Of a stretch of 64,000 bases of DNA, positions 33,331 to 42,364 are shown one piece after another. The stretch is from the NCBI RefSeq assembly GCF_016773205.1, contig NZ_JAETWB010000004.1:229881-293880 (forward strand), written 5' to 3'. The first letter of the stretch is position 1; the number at the start of each line of letters is the position of its first letter. The notes beneath the pieces were generated by a model. The model did not search any database, was not told the DNA's origin, and worked only from the letters and a program-made list of their open reading frames with translations. The DNA comes from Belnapia arida. GTDB lineage: Bacteria; Pseudomonadota; Alphaproteobacteria; Acetobacterales; Acetobacteraceae. Position numbers and translations under genes: made by a program.

Positions 33331-34490
33331 GCGACGGCGCGCCGTACCCGCTCGCTCTCCGTCTTCAACTGTCCGCAGGCCGCCAGGATGTCCCGCCCGC
33401 GCGGCCGGCGGATCGGGCTGGAATAGCCGGCATCGTTGAGGATGGCGGCGAAACTCGCCGTCTGCTCGTAGGTGCTGGTCTGGTAGGGGCTGCCCGGCCA
33501 GGGATTGAACGGGATCAGGTTGATCTTGGCCGGGATGCCCTGGAGCAGCCGCACCAGTTCCCGCGCCTCGGCCTCGCTGTCGTTCACCCCGCGCAGCATG
33601 ACGTATTCGAAGGTGATGCGTCGTGCATTGCTCGCGCCCGGGTAGCGCCGGCAGGCATCGAGCAATTCCTTGATCGGATACTTCCGGTTCAGCGGCACGA
33701 TCTCGTCGCGCAGCTCATCCGTCACCGCATGCAGCGAAACGGCGAGGTTGACGCCGAGCTCCTGCCCGCAGCGGTCCATCATCGGCACGACGCCGCTGGT
33801 GCTCAGCGTGATGCGCCGGCGCGACAGGCCGATGCCCTCGCCATCCATGATGATGCGCAACGCCTTCGCCGTGTTCTCGTAATTGTAGAGCGGCTCCCCC
33901 ATGCCCATGACGACGATGGTGGACAGCAAGCGTGGCTGATCGTCCTTCGGACTCGGCCATTCGCCGTAGCTGTCCCGCGCCGCCATGAACTGGCCGACGA
34001 TCTCGGCGGCGCCGAGATTGCGGACCAGCTTCTGCGTCCCCGTATGGCAGAAGCGGCAGGAGAGGGTGCATCCCACCTGCGTGCTGATGCAGACGGCGCC
34101 GCGGTCGGCATGGCGGTCGGGAATGTAGACCGTCTCCACCTCCTGCCCGTCGCGCCAGCGGAACAGCCACTTGCGCGTCTCGTCTGAACTGGTCTGCACC
34201 GTCGCCGCCTCGGGCCGGCCGACGGTGAAGCGCTCGGCGAGCTTCGCCCGCATCGGCCCGGCGATGCTGGTCATCGCGGCGAAATCGGTGACGCCCTGGT
34301 GGTAGATCCAGTGCCAAAGCTGCTTCGCCCGGAACGGCTTCTCGCCGAGCGCCGCCAGCTCCGCCACCAGCTCCTCGCGCGAGAGGCCGACCAGTTCCCG
34401 CCGTCCGTCCGGCAGCGTCGCTTCCGGCGGGTTGAAGAGCGCGGACTTGGCGAGGATGCGCTCGCGCTCGGTGCTGGTGAGATCGCTCAT
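33327..34490 (-). CDS. rlmN: 23S rRNA/tRNA adenine-C2 methyltransferase
   Basis: Radical-SAM enzyme that methylates C2 of A2503 in 23S rRNA and A37 in some tRNAs (EC 2.1.1.192). The 387-aa protein has the [4Fe-4S] motif CTLSCRFC, the conserved GMGEPLYNY loop, and the second catalytic Cys in [27 protein letters not shown] is the N-terminal family signature. I chose the ATG at 34490 because it overlaps the IalB stop by ATGA; an ATG seven codons upstream would overlap more deeply. Essentially certain assignment. Confidence 0.95.
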   Translation of the reverse strand: MSDLTSTERERILAKSALFNPPEATLPDGRRELVGLSREELVAELAALGEKPFRAKQLWHWIYHQGVTDFAAMTSIAGPMRAKLAERFTVGRPEAATVQTSSDETRKWLFRWRDGQEVETVYIPDRHADRGAVCISTQVGCTLSCRFCHTGTQKLVRNLGAAEIVGQFMAARDSYGEWPSPKDDQPRLLSTIVVMGMGEPLYNYENTAKALRIIMDGEGIGLSRRRITLSTSGVVPMMDRCGQELGVNLAVSLHAVTDELRDEIVPLNRKYPIKELLDACRRYPGASNARRITFEYVMLRGVNDSEAEARELVRLLQGIPAKINLIPFNPWPGSPYQTSTYEQTASFAAILNDAGYSSPIRRPRGRDILAACGQLKTESERVRRAVA

Positions 34491-34981
34491 CCACGGCCTC
34501 CCGACGGACATTCCTTGGAGATCGCCTCATAGGCGGCGGTGAAGCCGGCGAGGGGGAAGGTGTCGGAGGTGGTGCCCCGCCCATTCGCCCCCGGGCCGCG
34601 CAGCAGCAGCTCCCGCCCGTTGCGCATCGCCCGGACCACGGCGCTGCCGTCCCGCGCCGCGGCGGTGGAGCCGGCGGTGTAGAAGGGCAGGTCCGTGCCG
34701 CCGATCACCGCCGTCGCTTCGGCATTGCGCGGATAGGCGTAGCCGGCCGAGACCGTCACCGTATCCCGCCGCCCCGGCCGATGGGTCACTGTCAGCAGCA
34801 CCCCCTGCCGGGTGGTGCGGGTGAAGGCGTAGCAAACCTTCTGCCCGCCCTCCGAATAGGCCGCAGCGATCCAGGACTGGTAGTCGCCGAGCTTCTGCGG
34901 CCGGGCCTGCTGCGCATGGGCCGCCAGTGGGACCGCCGGGGCGATGGCGAGGGCGAGGAGAAGGCGGAGAAGCGCACGCAT
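34487..34981 (-). CDS. Invasion-associated locus B (IalB)-family periplasmic protein
   Basis: A 164-aa protein with signal peptide ([20 protein letters not shown]). The mature part fits the IalB family: [31 protein letters not shown], and [13 protein letters not shown] at the end, with two cysteines able to form a disulfide. In Bartonella IalB aids erythrocyte invasion; in free-living Alphaproteobacteria the role is unknown. It is translationally coupled to rlmN. Confidence 0.85.
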   Translation of the reverse strand: MRALLRLLLALAIAPAVPLAAHAQQARPQKLGDYQSWIAAAYSEGGQKVCYAFTRTTRQGVLLTVTHRPGRRDTVTVSAGYAYPRNAEATAVIGGTDLPFYTAGSTAAARDGSAVVRAMRNGRELLLRGPGANGRGTTSDTFPLAGFTAAYEAISKECPSGGRG

Positions 34982-35163
34982 GCCGCTGGGAGCACCTGTC
35001 AGGGCCGGACCGGCACGGCCGCGGGGGAGGCGGCGCCGGGTCGGCGGAGGTCGGATGAAGGTGGGGCCGCGGGGGAGGCGGTCTTAGCCGGTAGATAAGG
35101 CCCCTGCGGCGCCGCAGCAACCGGGCTGGTGCCCCGGCGCGCTCAGCCTTATGCAACCCGGCC

Positions 35164-36408
35164 ATGACCGACGCTCCCGACAGGCATCTGGCCGCCCAGT
35201 ACGAGGCCTTTCCCTACCCCGCCCGCGACCCGCGGGAGGAGGCGCGTCGCCTGATCGTCGGCAGCCCGAGCCACCTCCGCGAGATCGACCACTGGGTCTT
35301 CGGCAGCCGGCGCCCCGCCTCCACCCCCCTCCGCGCCCTCGTCGCGGGCGGCGGCACCGGCGACGGAACGATCATGCTGGCGCAGCAGATGGCCTGGGCC
35401 GGCCGCCCCGGCGAAGTCACCTGGCTCGACCGCAGCGCCGCCGCCCGCCGCATCGCCGAGGGCCGCGCCGCCGCCCGCAAGCTCGGCAACATCCGCTTCG
35501 AGAACGGCTCGCTGCTCGACCTGCCGGGGAACGGCCTCGGCCCCTTCGACTACATCGATTGCTGCGGCGTGCTGCACCACCTGCCGGACCCGCTCGCCGG
35601 GCTCCGCTCCCTGACGTCCGTGCTGGCGCCGGGCGGCGGCATCGGGCTGATGGTCTATGCCCCGCATGGTCGCACCGGCGTCTACATGCTCCAGGACGCC
35701 CTCCGCCTGCTCGCGCCCGAGAGCGAGGCCCCACCCGCCCGGATCGACACCGCCCGCCGCCTCTGGCGCCAGGTGCCGGAGACCGCCTGGCTGAAGCGCA
35801 ATCCCTGGCTGACCGACCACATCTCCGGTGGCGATGCCGGGCTCTACGACCTGCTGCTGAACCCGCGCGACCGCGCCTACACCGTCTCCGACCTTGCAGC
35901 GCTGGTCGCCGAGGCCGGCCTCCGCATCGCTTGCTGGGTCGAGCCGGTGCGCTACGACCCGGATGCCTATCTCCCCGATCCCCGTCTCCGCGCCCGGACC
36001 GCCACGATGACGCCTGTCGAGCGCGCGGCGCTGGCCGAGGCCGTCACGGGCAACATGGGCATCCACATCCTCTACTGCCGCCGCGCGGAGGAGCCGGAGC
36101 CTGAGCGCCCCTGGGAGGACCCGGATTCCGTCCCCACCCTCCGCGAGATGGACGGCGCCGCGCTGGCGAAGGGCCTGCCCCGCGACGGCACGCTGCCCGT
36201 CACCTTCGACGGGCTGCGGGTGAACCTGCCGCTGCCGCGTCTCGCCGGCGCCATCCTCCAGCGCGTGGACGGCCGCCGTCCCTTCGGCGCAATCGCCGAC
36301 GAGCTGGCGGCGAACGGCGTCTCCCGCGAGGCCTTCTGGCGCGACCTCGCCGCTCTCCGCCGCAGTATGGAAGCGATGAACCGCTTGCTGATCGCCGCCC
36401 CGGCGTGA
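35164..36408 (+). CDS. Class I SAM-dependent methyltransferase with PqqD-like tail
   Basis: A 414-aa cytosolic protein. Residues about 1-300 are a methyltransferase: start motif AAQYEAFPYPARDPREE, SAM motif I ALVAGGGTGDGT, and CCGVLHHLPDPLAGL. The last roughly 100 residues (ILQRVDGRRPFGAIADELAA onward) look like a PqqD-type winged helix, which in other systems binds peptides. This suggests a protein, peptide or thiotemplate-bound substrate, but that is inference. The GTG start of the YdcF gene overlaps its stop. Confidence 0.82.
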   Translation: MTDAPDRHLAAQYEAFPYPARDPREEARRLIVGSPSHLREIDHWVFGSRRPASTPLRALVAGGGTGDGTIMLAQQMAWAGRPGEVTWLDRSAAARRIAEGRAAARKLGNIRFENGSLLDLPGNGLGPFDYIDCCGVLHHLPDPLAGLRSLTSVLAPGGGIGLMVYAPHGRTGVYMLQDALRLLAPESEAPPARIDTARRLWRQVPETAWLKRNPWLTDHISGGDAGLYDLLLNPRDRAYTVSDLAALVAEAGLRIACWVEPVRYDPDAYLPDPRLRARTATMTPVERAALAEAVTGNMGIHILYCRRAEEPEPERPWEDPDSVPTLREMDGAALAKGLPRDGTLPVTFDGLRVNLPLPRLAGAILQRVDGRRPFGAIADELAANGVSREAFWRDLAALRRSMEAMNRLLIAAPA

Positions 36409-36908
36409 GGGCGGCCATCATCATCTTCGGCGCCGCCGTCCGCCCCGACGGCAGCGCCAGCCCGACGCTTCGCCGTCGCGTCGAGGCCGCCGCCCGCTTC
36501 GGTGCCCGGCTCGCGGACCCGTTCTACATCCCGACCGGTGCGCAGGGCCGCTTCGGCCCCGCCGAGAGCCATGTCATGTCGGAGCTGCTGCAATCCTTCG
36601 GCGTGCCCGCCGGGCGCATCGCCGAGGAGCCGACAGGGACCGACTCGCTCTCCTCCGCCCGCGCCTGTGCCGCCCTGCTGCGGCGCCTCGGCCACGACGG
36701 CCCGGTCTATGCCGCGACCAGCCGCTTCCACCTGACGCGCTGCGTCCTGCTGCTGCGTATCCTGGGCCTGCCGGCCCGCCCGGTGCCGATCGGCGGCTCC
36801 GCCGGCGCGGAGGGCTTCACCCGCCGCTGGTACTGGCGCCTGCGCGAGGTGCCGGCCATCCCCTACGACGCCGCGCTGGCGCTCTGGCACCGGCTGCGAG
36901 GCGGATAG
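36405..36908 (+). CDS. YdcF/SanA-like DUF218 family protein
   Basis: A 167-aa protein of the DUF218 (YdcF-ElyC-SanA) group. It has the characteristic IIFGAAVRPDGS start, an acidic block EEPTGTDSLSSARACA and VYAATSRFHLTRC. In relatives such as ElyC this domain affects cell-envelope or peptidoglycan precursor metabolism; YdcF binds SAM. No N-terminal membrane anchor is visible, unlike ElyC. It begins at GTG 36405, coupled to the methyltransferase stop. Confidence 0.8.
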   Translation: MRAAIIIFGAAVRPDGSASPTLRRRVEAAARFGARLADPFYIPTGAQGRFGPAESHVMSELLQSFGVPAGRIAEEPTGTDSLSSARACAALLRRLGHDGPVYAATSRFHLTRCVLLLRILGLPARPVPIGGSAGAEGFTRRWYWRLREVPAIPYDAALALWHRLRGG

Positions 36909-36960
36909 CTCGACAGTCTCCTTCCGCCTTGCCATCCTCCGCCCAACGGAGGAACCAAGG

Positions 36961-38043
36961 ATGATCCAGCCCATCGGCGGCGCTGCCGCCTGGCGTCCGA
37001 CGCAGCTCGAAGCCTCGGGCGGCTGGCTGCGCCGGCTGACCACGGCCGAGATCGCCGACCTCGACGCCGGCTTCGCCCGGCTGAAGGCGGGCGGCAAGGG
37101 CATGCTGGAGATGACGCGGGAGGATTTCCCGCTCGGCCCCTTCGCCGCCGTGCTCGCCGAGGCGGCGCGGGAGATGGAGAGCGGCATCGGCTTCCGCACC
37201 CTCCGCGGTATCCCGGTGGAGCGCTACTCGGTCGAGGATGCGCGGCTGCTGTTCTGGGCGATCGGCACGCATCTTGGCGTGGCGCGGCCGCAGGGCAAGG
37301 CGAGCCAACTCATCTCCGACGTGCGCGATGCCGGCGGCACCTATCGCGGCCATGGCGGCCGTGGCTACAACACCAATGCCGAGCTCGACTTCCACACCGA
37401 TGGCAGCGACGTCGTCGCGCTACTCTGTCTCAAGACGGCGAGGAGCGGCGGCCTCAGCCGCCTCGCCAGCTCGGTCGCCATCCATGACGCACTGCTGGCG
37501 GAACGCCCGGAGCTGGCCGAAACCCTCTACGGCCTCCTGCCCCACAGCCGGCAGAAGGAGGAGGCCGCCGACGAGACGCCGACCTACCTGGCGCCCGTCT
37601 ACAGCCTGAAGGACGGCCACTTCGCCGCCCGCTACATCCGCAACCATATCCGCGCGACGCAGCAGATCGAAGGCGAGCCACGCCTCTCCGAGCGGCAGCA
37701 CGAGGCGCTCGACGCCATCCAGGAGATGGCGAGCAGCGACGCCTTCTGCTTCTCGATGTGGCTGGAGCCGGGCGACCTGCAACTCGTCAACAACCACGTC
37801 CTGATCCACAGCCGCACCCATTACGAGGATTTCGAGGAGCCGGAGCGCAAGCGCCATCTGCTCCGTCTCTGGCTTGCGGTACCGGATGGACGCCCGCTCT
37901 GCGACGCCATGCGCGAGGTCTACAAGAGCACCGCCCCCGGCAGCGTCCGCGGCGGCTTCAAGGGGCAGAACCTGCCGCCCGGCCTCGCCGCCTGGCAAGC
38001 CCGCGCCGCCGCTGCGCTCGGCATGCGCGACACCCCGTACTGA
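36961..38043 (+). CDS. TauD/TfdA-family Fe(II)/2-oxoglutarate dioxygenase
   Basis: A 360-aa dioxygenase, of the type that oxidatively releases or hydroxylates small acids. The HxD motif is DFHTDGSDVV, and the distal histidine is probably in LIHSRTHYEDF, with Arg in RHLLRLWLAVPDG for 2-oxoglutarate. GRGYNTNAELDFHTDG is a hallmark of a well-spread subfamily of unknown substrate. It precedes a Bug receptor by 10 nt and a carbamoylase beyond, suggesting a small uptake-and-degradation unit. Confidence 0.85.
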   Translation: MIQPIGGAAAWRPTQLEASGGWLRRLTTAEIADLDAGFARLKAGGKGMLEMTREDFPLGPFAAVLAEAAREMESGIGFRTLRGIPVERYSVEDARLLFWAIGTHLGVARPQGKASQLISDVRDAGGTYRGHGGRGYNTNAELDFHTDGSDVVALLCLKTARSGGLSRLASSVAIHDALLAERPELAETLYGLLPHSRQKEEAADETPTYLAPVYSLKDGHFAARYIRNHIRATQQIEGEPRLSERQHEALDAIQEMASSDAFCFSMWLEPGDLQLVNNHVLIHSRTHYEDFEEPERKRHLLRLWLAVPDGRPLCDAMREVYKSTAPGSVRGGFKGQNLPPGLAAWQARAAAALGMRDTPY

Positions 38044-38053
38044 GGCCCGGCCG

Positions 38054-39013
38054 ATGCCCGTCACCCGCCGTGCTGCCCTCGCCGCCGCCCTGTTCGCTGG
38101 CCGCGCCCATGCGCAACCCGCCTGGCCGAGCCGTCCCGTCACCATCATCGTCCCTTACTCGCCAGGGGGCGGCACCGACATCTTCGCTCGCGCCGTGGCG
38201 GAAGGCATGCGTGAGGCGCTCGGCCAGCCCGTCGTCGTGGAGAACCGCGCCGGCGCCAACGGCGTGGTCGGCGCCGAGTTCGTGCAGCGCGCACCGCCCG
38301 ACGGGCACATGCTGATGGTGGCGACCGGCGCGCATGTCATCAACCGCTATGCCATGCCGGCCATCCCCTTCGACCCCGTGAAGGATTTCGCCCCGGTCTC
38401 GATGCTGTCCGGCTATCCGCTGGTGCTCGCCGCGCATGGTGGCCAGCCCTACGGCGACATCGCCGGCCTCATCGCTGCAGCCAGGGCGCGGCCCGGCAGC
38501 ATCGCCTTCGGCTCCACCGAGGCGGCGACCAGCTATGCCGGCAACTCCTTCGCCCGCCAGGCCGGCATCCGGCTGATCGAGGTGCCCTACCGCGGCAGCG
38601 GCCCGCAGCTGAACGACCTCGTCGCCGGCCACGTGCCACTCGCCGTCACCAGCACCGTCGCCGTGCTTCAGCATGTGGCGAGCGGCGCGGTGAAGGTGCT
38701 CGCCGTCACCTCGGCCCGCCGCTCCGCCCTGCTGCCGCAGGTGCCGACGATGCAGGAGGCCGGGCTCGCGGGCTACGAATTCAACGGCTGGTACGGCCTG
38801 TACGGCCCGTCCGGCCTGCCGCCGGCGCTCGCCGCGCGTGTCTTCGCGGCGGTGCAGGCGGCGCTGGCGAAGCCCGCCATCGGCCAGCGCCTGGCCGAAC
38901 TCGGCGCCGACCTGGCGACGCTGGGCCCTACCGACTTCGCGGCCTTCCTGGAACGCGACAACCGCCGCTGGGCCGAGGCCGCCGCCGCCGGGCTGATCAC
39001 CGCCGCGAACTGA
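38054..39013 (+). CDS. Bug/TctC-family periplasmic binding protein G
   Basis: A 319-aa receptor with a short signal peptide (TRRAALAAALFAGRAHAQ) and motifs VTIIVPYSPGGGTDIFAR, VENRAGANGVVGAE, PPDGHMLMVATG and EVPYRGSGPQLNDLVAGH. The ATG at 38054 is 10 nt after the TauD-like stop, so the receptor and the dioxygenase are probably one transcript and share a substrate. A 231-bp gap follows before the carbamoylase gene. Ligand unknown. Confidence 0.9.
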   Translation: MPVTRRAALAAALFAGRAHAQPAWPSRPVTIIVPYSPGGGTDIFARAVAEGMREALGQPVVVENRAGANGVVGAEFVQRAPPDGHMLMVATGAHVINRYAMPAIPFDPVKDFAPVSMLSGYPLVLAAHGGQPYGDIAGLIAAARARPGSIAFGSTEAATSYAGNSFARQAGIRLIEVPYRGSGPQLNDLVAGHVPLAVTSTVAVLQHVASGAVKVLAVTSARRSALLPQVPTMQEAGLAGYEFNGWYGLYGPSGLPPALAARVFAAVQAALAKPAIGQRLAELGADLATLGPTDFAAFLERDNRRWAEAAAAGLITAAN

Positions 39014-39025
39014 CCCCCGTTGGCG

Positions 39026-39049
39026 GCGGATGAAACTCCTTCCATCCGC
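39026..39049 (+). terminator. Weak hairpin after Bug gene G
   Basis: GCGGATG (39026-39032) and CATCCGC (39043-39049) can form a 7-bp stem with a 10-nt loop, 12 nt past the stop codon. It lacks a T-run, so only weak support for termination. The rest of the 39050-39244 gap shows nothing recognisable. Confidence 0.3.
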
Positions 39050-39244
39050 GACGTCCATCCCGGGGCCTGCGCTACGGCCAGGTCCCCAGGATGGGAGGTG
39101 CTGGCCATGGATGCATTTTCCAGCCGCGGCGCGATCGGCGGGGCGATTTTCCGTGGGCAGGGCCATTGAAATGCCCGCCGATCCGGCGCCTTCTGCGGCC
39201 GTTCCGCGGTGCGTCGCACCGCCCGGCTGAGAGGTAGGCCCGCC

Positions 39245-40186
39245 ATGTCCCGCATCCTTCGCCTTGCTGCTGCGCAGATGGGTCCCAACCAGCGCACCGA
39301 CAGCCGCGAGGACATCCTCGCCCGCATGATTGCGCTGCTGGAGCAGGCAGCGGGGCAGGGGGCGAAGCTGGTGGTCTTCCCCGAGCTTGCCTTCACCACC
39401 TTCTTCCCGCGCTGGCTGCTGGAGGGCGCGGAGCTCGACCAGCATTACGAGAGTGCGATGCCGAACCCGCAGGTGCAGCCGCTCTTCGACCGGGCACGCG
39501 CGCTCGGCATCGGCTTCTATGTCGGCTATGCGGAGCGGACGCCGGACGGGCAACGCTTCAACGCCGCCATCACCACCGGGCCGGACGGCGCGATCCTCGC
39601 CAAGTACCGCAAGGTCCACCTGCCCGGCTCGGTCGAGCCGCGGCCGGGCGACCGCTTCCAGCAGTTGGAGAAGCGCTACTTCGAGTATGGCGACATGGGC
39701 TTCCCCGCCTTCCGCGGCCCGGCCGCCTGGGGCGCGCCGGTCATGGGCATGCTGATCTGCAACGACCGCCGCTGGCCGGAGGCCTGGCGCGTCTATGCCC
39801 TGCAGGGGATGGAGCTGATGGTGCTCGGCTACAACTCAGCAGCCTACGACCCGAATGGCGGCAAGACCGAAAACGAGGAACTGCGCACCTTCCACTCGAT
39901 CCTGGCCGCGCAGGCCAATGCCTACATGAATGCCACCTGGGCGGTCGCCGTGGCGAAGGCGGGGAACGAGGACGGCTCGGGCCTCATCGGCGGCTCCGTC
40001 ATCGTCGATCCGAACGGGGTGGTCGTGGCGCAGGCGAAGACGCTCGGCGACGAGGTGCTGGTGGCCGATTGCGACCTCGATCTCTGCCGCCAGGGCAAGG
40101 AGAAGATGTTCAACTTCGCCGCCCATCGCCGGCCGGAACATTACCGCCGTATCGTCGACCAAGTGGGCGCCGAGCCGCCGCAGTAA
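39245..40186 (+). CDS. N-carbamoyl-D-amino acid hydrolase-like nitrilase-superfamily enzyme
   Basis: Hydrolyses an N-carbamoyl amino acid to the free amino acid, CO2 and ammonia (EC 3.5.1.77-like). The 313-aa protein has the Glu-Lys-Cys triad: Glu47 (VVFPELAF), Lys123 (YRKVHLPG) and Cys172 (LICNDRRW). FFPRWLLE, ICNDRRWPEAWRVYALQG and the active-site spacing match D-carbamoylases closely. There is no signal peptide. The ATG at 39245 was chosen by homology and its GAGAGGTAGG upstream. No hydantoinase gene is adjacent, so the source of the carbamoyl substrate is unclear. Confidence 0.88.
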   Translation: MSRILRLAAAQMGPNQRTDSREDILARMIALLEQAAGQGAKLVVFPELAFTTFFPRWLLEGAELDQHYESAMPNPQVQPLFDRARALGIGFYVGYAERTPDGQRFNAAITTGPDGAILAKYRKVHLPGSVEPRPGDRFQQLEKRYFEYGDMGFPAFRGPAAWGAPVMGMLICNDRRWPEAWRVYALQGMELMVLGYNSAAYDPNGGKTENEELRTFHSILAAQANAYMNATWAVAVAKAGNEDGSGLIGGSVIVDPNGVVVAQAKTLGDEVLVADCDLDLCRQGKEKMFNFAAHRRPEHYRRIVDQVGAEPPQ

Positions 40187-40195
40187 TCGCGGCCC

Positions 40196-41080
40196 CTACC
40201 GGCCGGAGCCCCGCGTCGGGTCGAGCCCGGGACGCAGCGGCAGCTCGACGGCCGCCATCCGCTCCATCTGCGTCTCGCAGAAGTTCGCCTCGATCCAGAG
40301 CCCCTCGAGCGGGACGATGGAGGGCATCCGCGTCCTCACCGCGACATGCTCGCCGACGCGCATGCAGCGGTTGGCGACGACGCCGGCGATCGGCGCCCAG
40401 ACCTCGGTATCCTCAAGCGCGATGCGGGCCGAGGCGAGCGAGGCCCCGCCGCGGCCAGCGTCGCCTGCCACCAGGGCGTCCGCATCCACCTGCTGCAATG
40501 TCTGGCGTTGCAGGTCGAGATTGGCCTTGGCCTCCAGCACCGTGGCACGCGTCGGCTGGTCGGCCGCGGTCAGATCGTCGAGCCGCGCCTGGGTGCCGGC
40601 ACCGGTCGTCCGCAGCTCCCGCAGGCGGGAAAGGTCGATGCTGTTGCGTCGCCACAGGGCGAGGAGCGCCAGGGACCTGGCCCGGGCGAGGGCGAAGAGC
40701 ACCAGCGGCAGCGGCCGTTGCGGCGGCGGGAAGCTGCGCATGGCCCCGACCATCATGGTTACCTGTAGCAGGCCGATGGCGAAGCCGCCGAGCAGCCGCG
40801 CCAGCAGCGCCGCCTCGGGCGGCAGGCCTAGCCAGCCGAGCAGTCCCGCGAACCCGCCGGCGGCACCCACCGCGCGCCGAAGAGAGGCGCGGCGACCAGG
40901 ACCGCGGCACTCTCGGCGGCCGCGCCCCCGTCGTCACCGAGGAAGCCTCGTCGGCGGAAGGCCCGAGCACGCCGCCAAGATCGCGGCCGCCAGCCCATGC
41001 ACCTGGCCCGATAGCCCGCCGAGCAGCGCGGCGATCCCGGTGCAGGCAAGGCCGCGCCGGGCGGCGGCCAGCGGGCTCAT
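40196..41080 (-). pseudogene. Decayed efflux locus: MFS (EmrB-like) fragment fused to HlyD/EmrA fragment
   Basis: On the minus strand a start at 41080 gives an MFS-like N-terminus (GIAALLGGLSGQVHGLAAAI), then the frame is lost. SADEASSVTT continues in a second frame, AAAESAAVLVAAPLFGARWV in a third, and FAGLLGWLGLPPEAALLARL in a fourth segment. That last segment runs straight into a HlyD/EmrA coiled coil and lipoyl-like part (GAGTQARLDDLTAADQ, LASARIALEDTEVWAPIAGV, GLWIEANFCETQMERM). At least three frameshifts plus a deletion that fused two genes make this a clear pseudogene. It lies beside dnaN and carries no terminal repeats. Confidence 0.8.
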
Positions 41081-41151
41081 GGGGCCGGCAGCGCCGCCGG
41101 GCCTGGGCAGACCATGGGCATCAAGGCAGGGAGCAGGTCCCTCGGCGCCCC

Positions 41152-42279
41152 TCAGACGCGCATGGGCATCAGCACATAGAGCGCTTCCGGCTTCGCCGCA
41201 TCCGTCACCACCGTCGGCGCGCTGCCATCGGCGAAGCGGAACTCGACGAGGTCGCCGATCTGGTCGGTGATGTCGTTGAGGTAGCGCGCCTGGAAGCCGA
41301 TCTCGAGCGGCGAGCTGTCATACTTCACCACCTCGTCGTCCAGCTCCTCCTGCGCCTGACCCTGCTCGGCGGATGTAGCCGAGAGCAGCAGGCGGTTGCG
41401 GTCGAGCGAAAGCTTCACCGGCCGCGAGCGCTCCGAGCTGATGGCGGCGACGCGCCCCACGGCCTCGGCGAACTCCTTCTTCTGCACCCGCAGGATCTTG
41501 TCGTTCCCGCGCGGGATCACGCGGTCGTACTCCGGGAAGGTGCCGTCGATCAGCTTGCTGGTGAGCTGCACCGCGCCGATGTCGAAGCGGATCTTGGTAT
41601 CCGACAGGCGGATGGTGATCTCGTCCTGCACTTCCTCGGCGAGCTTGCGCAGCTCGTTCACCGTCTTCCGCGGGATGATGACGCCCGGGATGCCCGCCGC
41701 GCCATCGGGCAGCGGCTCCTCGACGCGGGCCAGCCGGTGCCCGTCGGTCGCCACCGCCCGCAGCACCGGTGAGCCCTCGCTCTCCGTCGCATGCAGGTAG
41801 ATGCCGTTGAGGTAGTAGCGCGTCTCCTCCGTGCTGATGGCAAAGCGGGTGCGGTCCACCAGCTCCCGCAGCTGCCCGGCGGAGAGCGAGAACTGGTGCG
41901 GCAGCTTGCCCTCGGTCATGGAGGGGAAGTCCTCCACCGGCAGCACCGCCAGGTCGGTGTTGAAGCGCCCGGCGCGGAGCTTCAGTGCCGCATCGCCCCC
42001 GGCATGGTCGAGCTCCACCTTGGCGCCCTCGGGCAGCTTACGGACGATCTCGTAGAGGGTCGCCGCCGGCGCCGTGGTCCGCCCAGGCCGGGCGACCTGC
42101 ACCCCCGGCACCTCCTCGACCACGGCGATCTCCATATCGGTCGCCGTCAGCTTCAGCAGGCCGTCCTGGGCGGACAGCAGGACATTGGCAAGGATGGGGA
42201 TGGTGTTGCGGCGTTCGACCACGCTCTGCACATGGGCGAGCGCCTTGATCAGGATCGCCCGTTCGACCGTGAACTTCAT
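41152..42279 (-). CDS. dnaN: DNA polymerase III beta sliding clamp
   Basis: The ring-shaped processivity clamp that holds DNA polymerase III on the template. The 375-aa product has three clamp domains, beginning MKFTVERAILIKALAHVQSV and ending with the conserved YVLMPMRV. ISTEETRYYLNGIYLH and EYDRVIPRGNDK are DnaN signatures. It follows dnaA on the minus strand, 85 bp apart, with its own promoter candidate in that gap. Secure call. Confidence 0.97.
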   Translation of the reverse strand: MKFTVERAILIKALAHVQSVVERRNTIPILANVLLSAQDGLLKLTATDMEIAVVEEVPGVQVARPGRTTAPAATLYEIVRKLPEGAKVELDHAGGDAALKLRAGRFNTDLAVLPVEDFPSMTEGKLPHQFSLSAGQLRELVDRTRFAISTEETRYYLNGIYLHATESEGSPVLRAVATDGHRLARVEEPLPDGAAGIPGVIIPRKTVNELRKLAEEVQDEITIRLSDTKIRFDIGAVQLTSKLIDGTFPEYDRVIPRGNDKILRVQKKEFAEAVGRVAAISSERSRPVKLSLDRNRLLLSATSAEQGQAQEELDDEVVKYDSSPLEIGFQARYLNDITDQIGDLVEFRFADGSAPTVVTDAAKPEALYVLMPMRV

Positions 42280-42322
42280 TTGACCCAGGCTCCCCCGACA
42301 CCCGAAACGAACTCAGGCTATC

Positions 42323-42351
42323 ATTCTAACAGCCTTGATTCGCAAGGGTAA
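42323..42351 (-). promoter_or_regulatory. Candidate sigma70 promoter of dnaN
   Basis: Minus-strand TTACCC (42351-42346) and TAGAAT (42328-42323) are 17 bp apart, in the dnaA-dnaN gap, 43 nt before the dnaN start. The -10 matches five of six consensus bases; the -35 matches three. Confidence 0.5.
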
Positions 42352-42364
42352 GCAGGGGTTTCGC

